DNA of 6,850 nucleotides from Bacillota bacterium (lineage in GTDB: Bacteria > Bacillota > Clostridia > Peptostreptococcales > Anaerovoracaceae): assembly GCA_017619905.1 (NCBI GenBank), contig JAFZRK010000112.1, positions 1 through 6,850 of the forward strand, read 5' to 3'. Each line of letters opens with the position of its first letter. Position 1 is the first letter of the stretch. Below are positions 1-4,330 of this stretch, piece by piece. Both the position numbers and the translations under genes were made by a program. The notes below the pieces were generated by a model. It did not search any database and was not told the DNA's origin. It was given only the letters and a program-made list of their open reading frames with translations.

Positions 1-52
1 CCGTCCCGTAGAGGACCACGGGCTTTGCGGATCTTTTAATTTCGTCCCACAC
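1..52 (-). CDS. N-terminal fragment of an unidentified protein (runs off the left edge)
   Basis: This is a tentative gene start. Reading from a GTG at 52-50, 17 codons stay open to the window edge and translate as M/V-WDEIKRSAKPVVLYGT. A short amphipathic helix followed by a hydrophobic strand ending in YGT looks like the first beta strand of a Rossmann-type nucleotide-binding fold. From memory, similar N-termini (KPxVLYGxG) occur in some clostridial SAM-dependent or FkbM-like methyltransferases, but that is only a resemblance. The start follows the TSCPD gene stop by 27 bases and is in the same reading frame as it. No good Shine-Dalgarno sequence precedes the GTG, and no ATG is available between the TSCPD stop and the edge in this frame. 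Family and exact start remain uncertain because only about 17 residues are visible. Confidence 0.45.
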   Translation of the reverse strand, partial: MWDEIKRSAKPVVLYGT

Positions 53-79
53 TTCTGAGTATGCTGTCTGCGGCCGGAA

Positions 80-334
80 CTACTTGCTGCTGTCGAGGGC
101 CTGCCTGATGCCTACGCAGAGCTGATCCGCGCAGGAAGTGGGCTTGGGACCGCAGGTGTTGCCCTTCAGCTTGGCCTCTATCTCTTCGACGGTCATGCCG
201 TCTACGAGCTTGGAGACCGCCTTAAGGTTTCCGTTGCATCCGCCGAGGAAGTGCACGTTCTTTACCACGTTGCCGTCCAGCTCGAAGCTGATGAGCCGCG
301 CGCATACGCCCTGGGGCTGATAAGTGTACTGCAT
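80..334 (-). CDS. Small TSCPD-domain, cysteine-rich protein (TIGR03905-like), function unknown
   Basis: This gene encodes a complete 84-residue soluble protein. It matches what I know of the small TIGR03905 '4-Cys' TSCPD proteins: an N-terminal YxPxGVC (Cys11), a GGC-x-GN turn (Cys33), the DGMTVEEI segment, then C61-G-PKPTSC68-x-DQL. The TSCPD domain is also found at the C-terminus of B12-dependent ribonucleotide reductases, where its cysteines are thought to bind metal. Metal binding here is therefore inferred, and no catalytic activity is known for the stand-alone proteins. Two points are unusual: the name-giving motif reads TSCAD, with Ala for Pro at residue 69, and there is a fifth cysteine at residue 73. 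There is no signal peptide or membrane segment. The ATG at 334-332 is supported by a GAGGTG ribosome-binding site four bases upstream. The gene lies 103 bases after the exporter pair on the same strand, with no convincing terminator between, so it may be read from that transcript. Confidence 0.85.
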   Translation of the reverse strand: MQYTYQPQGVCARLISFELDGNVVKNVHFLGGCNGNLKAVSKLVDGMTVEEIEAKLKGNTCGPKPTSCADQLCVGIRQALDSSK

Positions 335-338
335 GTTT

Positions 339-344
339 CACCTC
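339..344 (-). promoter_or_regulatory. Ribosome-binding site of the TSCPD gene
   Basis: GAGGTG on the minus strand lies four bases upstream of the ATG at 334-332. This strong Shine-Dalgarno match fixes the start of the small gene and shows that it is translated independently of the exporter genes upstream. Confidence 0.75.
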
Positions 345-372
345 ATATATCACTGACTGAACTGTTATCGGG

Positions 373-387
373 CCGGACGGACCGGAC
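373..387 (-). repeat. Short GC-rich CCGGAC direct repeat in the exporter/TSCPD gap
   Basis: On the plus strand CCGGAC occurs at 373-378 and again at 382-387, separated by GGA. The two CCGG cores can also pair with each other across five bases. No U-tract follows in the direction of transcription, so this is not a convincing terminator. It sits in the 103-base gap 335-437 between the second exporter gene and the TSCPD gene, where I see no clear promoter either. A small processing or pausing hairpin is possible, but chance in GC-rich DNA is equally likely. Confidence 0.3.
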
Positions 388-437
388 CGTTGAAATCACT
401 GTGTTTCCGCCGGCTGACAGATCCCCGGCAGAAAGCA

Positions 438-2276
438 TTACTGCTGCGCTTCCGCCCGCGCGGAACCGGACTGCCAGACCGCTGCCACGGCGTCGTCCTC
501 GTACTGGCGCGTCCAGAGACGGTAGTACTGGCCCTTCTTCGCCAGAAGCTCCTCGTGCTTTCCGCTCTCGACTATCTTGCCGTTGTCGACGACGAGTATT
601 ATGTCCGCGTTCCTGATGGTGGAAAGACGGTGCGCTATCACTATGGACGTGCGGCCCTTCACCACCTTGTCGATGGCTGCCTGGATCTTCTTCTCCGTTA
701 TGGTGTCGACGGAGGCGGTGGCCTCGTCGAGTATTATGATCTTCGGCTTGGCGAGTATCGCCCTGGCGAAGGAGATGAGCTGCTTTTCGCCTGTGGACAG
801 AAGGTCTCCGCCCTCGCCCACATCGGTGTCCAGACCGTCGTCGAGCTTCTCTATGAGCCCTTCCGCGGACACCATCTTAATGGCTTCGGCTATCTCCTCG
901 TCCGTTGCGTTCTCGTTGCCGTAGAGCAGGTTCTCCCTTATCGTTCCGGAGAACAGGTGCGGCGTCTGCAGCACGTAGCCCAGCGCGGAGTGCATCCAAA
1001 GCTGAGACCTTTCGCGGTAGTCCCTGCCGTCCACCAGTATCTGGCCGGACGTCGGCTCGTAGAAGCGGCAGATCAGATTGGCCATGGTGGATTTGCCCGC
1101 TCCGGTCTCTCCCACTATGGCAACGTTGGTGCCGAAGGGTATCTTAAGGTCGAAGTCTTTCAGCACGTATTCCTCGGCTCCCGGGTATTTGAAGTCCACG
1201 TCCTTGAACTCTATGTCGCCGCGGAACTCCTCCCAGTTCTCCCTCTTCGGAGCGAACGCGTCGCCGTACTTTTCAACGACTTCCGGAGTATCGGAAACGG
1301 TCGGGACGGTCTCCATCAGCTTGGTGTAGCGCTCTATGTTGACCTTGCCGTTCACGAACAGCGCCAGCGTCTCCACCAGCCAGCGGACCGGCTCCATAAG
1401 TCCCTGAGCGTAGCTCATGAACATGGAGAAGGTGCCTACCTGCTCCTTGGCTAGTATGCCGCCCTTCCACAGAACGAAGGCCAGCGCGAACGACGCGGCC
1501 AGATCCGTAACGGACGCGAATACGCTCCTGTGCCTTGCGAGCTGGGTCGCCTTTTTGAACATGTTGGTGGTCTCGGAGCGGAAGTCCTCGTCTATGCGGT
1601 CTTCTATCACCAGAGACTTTATGGTCTTGGCGCCCGTTATGCCCTCGTTGAAGTTGCCCGTTATCCTGGAGTTGATCTCGCGGGTCTGCCTTCCAAGCGA
1701 GAACAGCTTTCCGTAGAACAGGCTGAAGAACAGCGCTATTATAGGAACGATTATCAGCACCGCGCCCGTCAGCTTGACGTCTATGGACAGCATTATTACT
1801 ATCGCGCCCACGATGTAGAACAGGAACTCAACGGTGTCCGATATCTGGTTGCTGAAGAGGTTTCCTATCCTGCTGGTGTCGCTCATGGCGCGCGCGTGGA
1901 TGTAGCCCACGCTGTTCTCGCTGTAGTAGTCGAACGACAGCTCCTGCAGGTGGCTGAAGGCATCGTTGCGCATGTCGCGGTTCATGGTGACTTCCGTCTC
2001 CACCGCCACTTTTATGTTTATGTAGATGAACAGCCACGTGAGCGCCAGCATCAGCACGTACAGTATTATGAACGGTACAAGGCCTTTCGTGGTGCCTTCG
2101 GTTACGAAGTGGTTGAGCGCGTACCTGTTGAACAGCGGACCCAGAAGGTCCATTACCGCGCAGGCCAGAGCGGAGCCGCTTATGACCGCGACTTCCTTCT
2201 TAAAGCGCATCACCAGCGGTATCATCTTGGGTATGCCGAAGAAGCAGAGGCTGCCGTCTTTTTTAGTTGTTTTCAT
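438..2276 (-). CDS. ABC exporter half-transporter, second subunit (catalytic Glu, altered signature)
   Basis: This 612-residue protein fuses an N-terminal six-helix exporter domain (ABC_membrane; hydrophobic segments near 29-49, 66-88, 148-165, 168-188, 256-276 and 281-298) to a C-terminal ATPase domain. Visible ATPase motifs are the A-loop Tyr364, Walker A GETGAGKS (389-396), Q-loop Gln437, signature LSTGEKQ (493-499), Walker B IIILD (513-517) with catalytic Glu518, D-loop SVD (522-524) and H-loop His549. The signature departs from LSGGQ, whereas Walker B and the catalytic Glu are canonical. That pattern fits the BmrD/TM288-like member of a heterodimer whose partner is the preceding gene. 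The pair would sit in the cytoplasmic membrane and use ATP to export drugs, lipids or peptides; the substrate cannot be read from sequence. The ATG at 2276 has an excellent AAAGGAGG site six bases upstream and overlaps the upstream gene by 14 bases, which indicates translational coupling. Ile codons are mostly ATA. Confidence 0.96.
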   Translation of the reverse strand: MKTTKKDGSLCFFGIPKMIPLVMRFKKEVAVISGSALACAVMDLLGPLFNRYALNHFVTEGTTKGLVPFIILYVLMLALTWLFIYINIKVAVETEVTMNRDMRNDAFSHLQELSFDYYSENSVGYIHARAMSDTSRIGNLFSNQISDTVEFLFYIVGAIVIMLSIDVKLTGAVLIIVPIIALFFSLFYGKLFSLGRQTREINSRITGNFNEGITGAKTIKSLVIEDRIDEDFRSETTNMFKKATQLARHRSVFASVTDLAASFALAFVLWKGGILAKEQVGTFSMFMSYAQGLMEPVRWLVETLALFVNGKVNIERYTKLMETVPTVSDTPEVVEKYGDAFAPKRENWEEFRGDIEFKDVDFKYPGAEEYVLKDFDLKIPFGTNVAIVGETGAGKSTMANLICRFYEPTSGQILVDGRDYRERSQLWMHSALGYVLQTPHLFSGTIRENLLYGNENATDEEIAEAIKMVSAEGLIEKLDDGLDTDVGEGGDLLSTGEKQLISFARAILAKPKIIILDEATASVDTITEKKIQAAIDKVVKGRTSIVIAHRLSTIRNADIILVVDNGKIVESGKHEELLAKKGQYYRLWTRQYEDDAVAAVWQSGSARAEAQQ

Positions 2277-4137
2277 GGTCTGCCTCCTTTCCGTCTTCAG
2301 GCAGATCGTCGCCTGTTCCCGACTGTATGTCGTAGATGCGGTTGTAGATGCCGCCGGCCGTCTTAAGCACGTCCGGGGCGCCCTCTTCCGCTATCCTGCC
2401 GTTGTCGAGCACTATCACCTTGTCCGCCTTGGAGAGCGTGGTGATCCTGTGCGAAATAAGTATTATCGTAGCGGATCCGAAGCGCTCCTCCAGAGCCCTG
2501 CGGACCTTGGCGTCCGTCTCCGTGTCCACCGCGGACAGGGAATCGTCGAATACCATGATCGGAGCATTCGTTATGAGCGCCCTTGCTATGGCAGCCCTCT
2601 GCTTCTGGCCGCCGGACAGAGTAACTCCGCGCTCTCCCACGAAGGTGTCGTAGCCCTTGGAGAAGCTCTCCACGGCCTCGTCCAGACACGCGGCCTTAGC
2701 GGCCTCGCGGACCTGATCGCCGGTAAGTTCCTTTGAAGATATGCCTATGTTCTCCTGAATGGTGCGCGAGAACAGGAACGGCTCCTGCAGCACCAGCGAT
2801 ATGTTCTTTCTCAGGTGCTCCGTGCGGATGCCGCGTATGTCCACGCCGCCGATGCTTATGGTGCCGCTGCCTTCCGGCAGATCGTACATCTTGTCCAGCA
2901 GAAGCATCAGCGTGGATTTGCCGGAACCCGTGCCGCCCAGTATTCCAAGTGTGGAGCCCGCAGGCACGGTAAAGCTTACGTCGTGCAGCACCTCCGAGCT
3001 TCCCTCGTAGGCGTAGCTTACGTGATCGAACACAATGTCCCTGTCCATGGGCGCATCCACCGCGCCGGGAGCGTCCTTCTCCACCTCCGCGTGCATGACG
3101 TGGCCTATCCTGTCGAGGCAGACTCCCGCCTTGCTCATCTCGGAGATCATGCGCCCTAACCTTCTTATCGGGAAGGACAGCATGGAGTTGTACGATATGA
3201 AGGCGACGTACTCGCCGGTCGTTATCCTGCCGTTTACGCAGAACACGCAGCCTACGGCTATCACGAGCAGCACCTGCAGGCAGCCGAGGATGTACTGTGT
3301 CGAGAAGAACCTGGCCATTATTCCCGCAAGCTTCACCCACAGATCGTTGTAGTGGTTGTTCTCCCTGGTGAAGCGGTCGCGTTCCTTGGCTTCCTGAGCG
3401 AAGGCGCGGACCACCCTCATGCCGGTAAGGTTCTCCTGAATGCGCGCGGACACTTTTCCTTCCATCTCGTCGCACTCGCGGAAGCCCTTCTCCATGTCCC
3501 TGCGGAATATGAGGACGTAGGCCATAATGAACGGTATGGGTATTATGGCTATGAAAGTCAGCATCACGTTCATTGTGAACATGAAGTACAGCGACAGGAT
3601 TATCATTATGCTTATCCTGACCACGGAGACCAGCTGCTCGGCCACGAACTGGCGTATCATCTCGACGTCGGACGTGCAGCGCTGGATTATGTCTCCCGTG
3701 TGGTTCTTCATGTGCCACTCGTAAGGCAGATGCTCTATGTGACTGAACATGCTGTCGCGCATGGTGCGGACCAGAGTCTCCGCGCCCTTGTTATTGAGCA
3801 CTCGCTGCAGGTATCCGGACACCGCGCGGACCACGGCAACGGCAACCACGGCCAGCGCCATTATCCACAGGTGCTTTCCGAGGTACGCAAAGCCGCCCAG
3901 CCGGTCCACGAAGTCCAGTACGTACTTCGGGAAGGTCGGTTCCTTGCCGCCTATGGCGTTGTCTATCGCCGCACGGAAGATCTGGGGATCTACCATGTCG
4001 CAGAGCGCGTAGAACAGCGACGCGATGATGCTGCCCGCGAACAGATGCTTGCTGCCCTTAAGGAACTTCAGCAGCAGCTGCGTGTGCAGACGCCTGGCGT
4101 TCTTGTCTTTAGTTGCGGATTTCGTTGCCTGTTCCAT
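2263..4137 (-). CDS. ABC exporter half-transporter, first subunit (consensus signature, Asp in place of catalytic Glu)
   Basis: This 624-residue half-transporter has an ABC_membrane domain (hydrophobic segments near 32-48, 88-108, 168-187, 190-211, 281-301 and 308-325) followed by an ATPase domain. The first extracellular loop (about 55-88) is rather long. ATPase motifs are the A-loop Tyr377, Walker A GGTGSGKS (401-408), Q-loop Gln451, a perfect LSGGQKQ signature (507-513), Walker B ending in Asp531, D-loop SAVD (535-538) and H-loop His563. The residue after Walker B, normally the catalytic Glu, is Asp532, as in TM287 and related heterodimeric exporters. This subunit therefore supplies the good signature to its partner's ATP site while its own site should hydrolyse poorly. 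It is the first gene of the exporter operon; the next gene starts inside its last codons. The ATG at 4137 gives the expected length, but only a weak, A-rich Shine-Dalgarno region precedes it. An extended -10 promoter lies about 45 bases upstream. Confidence 0.96.
   Translation of the reverse strand: MEQATKSATKDKNARRLHTQLLLKFLKGSKHLFAGSIIASLFYALCDMVDPQIFRAAIDNAIGGKEPTFPKYVLDFVDRLGGFAYLGKHLWIMALAVVAVAVVRAVSGYLQRVLNNKGAETLVRTMRDSMFSHIEHLPYEWHMKNHTGDIIQRCTSDVEMIRQFVAEQLVSVVRISIMIILSLYFMFTMNVMLTFIAIIPIPFIMAYVLIFRRDMEKGFRECDEMEGKVSARIQENLTGMRVVRAFAQEAKERDRFTRENNHYNDLWVKLAGIMARFFSTQYILGCLQVLLVIAVGCVFCVNGRITTGEYVAFISYNSMLSFPIRRLGRMISEMSKAGVCLDRIGHVMHAEVEKDAPGAVDAPMDRDIVFDHVSYAYEGSSEVLHDVSFTVPAGSTLGILGGTGSGKSTLMLLLDKMYDLPEGSGTISIGGVDIRGIRTEHLRKNISLVLQEPFLFSRTIQENIGISSKELTGDQVREAAKAACLDEAVESFSKGYDTFVGERGVTLSGGQKQRAAIARALITNAPIMVFDDSLSAVDTETDAKVRRALEERFGSATIILISHRITTLSKADKVIVLDNGRIAEEGAPDVLKTAGGIYNRIYDIQSGTGDDLPEDGKEADHENN
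2283..2290 (-). promoter_or_regulatory. Ribosome-binding site of the second exporter subunit
   Basis: AAAGGAGG on the minus strand lies six bases before the ATG at 2276-2274 and inside the last codons of the first exporter gene. It is a near-perfect Shine-Dalgarno sequence and confirms the overlapping start. The first subunit has no comparable site. Confidence 0.85.
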
Positions 4138-4139
4138 TC

Positions 4140-4166
4140 TTACTTTTTCTTATGCCGCTTTTTCAT
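4140..4166 (-). CDS. Possible eight-codon leader ORF (MKKRHKKK)
   Basis: An ATG at 4166-4164 opens a mini-ORF of eight codons, MKKRHKKK, ending with TAA at 4142-4140. This is only two bases before the exporter ATG and in a different frame. It would begin about ten bases after the predicted transcription start, so translation would be near-leaderless with no Shine-Dalgarno sequence. All residues after Met are basic. Stop-to-start spacing this tight would allow reinitiation or coupling, which could compensate for the weak ribosome-binding site of the exporter gene. The AAA-rich composition could equally be chance; the evidence is positional only. Confidence 0.2.
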   Translation of the reverse strand: MKKRHKKK

Positions 4167-4171
4167 GCGGC
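4154..4171 (-). promoter_or_regulatory. 5' leader hairpin or operator-like inverted repeat before the exporter genes
   Basis: GCCGC (4171-4167 on the minus strand) and GCGGC (4158-4154) form a perfect 5-bp inverted repeat with an eight-base loop. It begins a few bases after the predicted transcription start and ends 16 bases before the exporter ATG. It could fold in the mRNA leader and affect stability or ribosome access, or act in DNA as a repressor operator just downstream of the promoter. No U-tract follows, so it is not an intrinsic terminator. The stem contains no start codon, but the mini-ORF ATG lies in its loop. Confidence 0.35.
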
Positions 4172-4181
4172 GTGTTTGATA

Positions 4182-4208
4182 ATTATAACACGAAGCAAAC
4201 GCTGTAAA
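4182..4208 (-). promoter_or_regulatory. Predicted promoter of the ABC exporter operon (extended -10)
   Basis: On the minus strand TATAAT (4187-4182) is preceded by TG at 4190-4189, giving a full TGnTATAAT extended -10. Upstream, TTTACA (4208-4203) matches the -35 consensus TTGACA at five of six positions, with a 15-base spacer. That spacer is shorter than the ideal 17, but extended -10 promoters tolerate a weak or misplaced -35. The predicted start is near 4175, giving a leader of about 38 bases. The element lies between the rpoC terminator and the first exporter gene, where a sigma-A type promoter is expected. Confidence 0.7.
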
Positions 4209-4228
4209 CTACTGGTTTTTGGGCAGTC

Positions 4229-4245
4229 CGCGCTATTATTGCGCG
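4229..4245. promoter_or_regulatory. Palindrome CGCGC-N7-GCGCG upstream of the exporter promoter
   Basis: A perfect 5-bp inverted repeat with an AT-rich seven-base centre (tattatt on the plus strand) lies about 20 bases upstream of the -35-like element, roughly -54 to -70 from the predicted start. That placement and symmetry suit a dimeric transcription factor, most likely an activator given its position. The stretch is downstream of the rpoC terminator, so it should not be part of the rpoC mRNA. It is short, and no regulator gene is in the window to pair with it. Confidence 0.35.
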
Positions 4246-4268
4246 TTACGCTGCAAGTGTTGCATATC

Positions 4269-4297
4269 AAAAGCCCGGCGCAGATGCACCGGGCCTT
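4269..4297 (-). terminator. Intrinsic terminator of the rpoC transcript
   Basis: On the minus strand the arms GCCCGGTGC (4294-4286) and GCGCCGGGC (4281-4273) pair over nine positions, with one G-U, around a four-base loop (4285-4282). The flanking AAG and UUU extend the stem to about 12 bp, and the RNA ends in four U residues (4272-4269). It starts 33 bases after the rpoC stop codon. It is a textbook Rho-independent terminator and separates rpoC from the exporter genes. The opposite strand has no U-tract, so it probably works in one direction only. Confidence 0.92.
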
Positions 4298-4330
4298 ATC
4301 GTTCATTCTGTACGGTCGGCCGTCACTGCG

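Noticed and set aside
345..352. TATATG-like -10 box just upstream of the TSCPD start
   Set aside because: It overlaps or abuts the ribosome-binding site and would place the transcription start at about the ATG. No -35 partner is convincing.
349..401. ATCACTG repeated at 349-355 and 395-401 upstream of the TSCPD gene, as a possible binding-site pair
   Set aside because: A seven-base repeat is expected by chance at this scale, and no promoter is recognisable between the copies.
408..430. GCCGG/CCGGC pairing just after the second exporter gene as a terminator
   Set aside because: The stem is only about 5 bp with an 11-base loop and no following U-tract in either direction.
390..1454. Long plus-strand open frame (354 codons) opposite the second exporter gene
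   Set aside because: It is antisense to a clear ABC ATPase domain, has no ribosome-binding site or recognisable domain, and has the Arg/Val/His-rich composition typical of the reverse frame of GC-rich coding DNA.
1530..2366. Plus-strand open frame (278 codons) across the exporter membrane domain
   Set aside because: It is a shadow of the minus-strand exporter genes. Its translation is rich in Tyr, His and Arg with no plausible fold, and it spans the junction of two well-supported genes.
2696..3718. Minus-strand ATG-started open frame of 340 codons inside the first exporter gene
   Set aside because: It is out of frame with a fully supported ABC transporter, and its His/Arg/Gly-rich translation has no recognisable motif.
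3352..4179. Plus-strand open frame (275 codons) covering the exporter start and promoter
   Set aside because: It is antisense to the first exporter gene's membrane domain and runs through the predicted promoter. There is no start signal and no domain.
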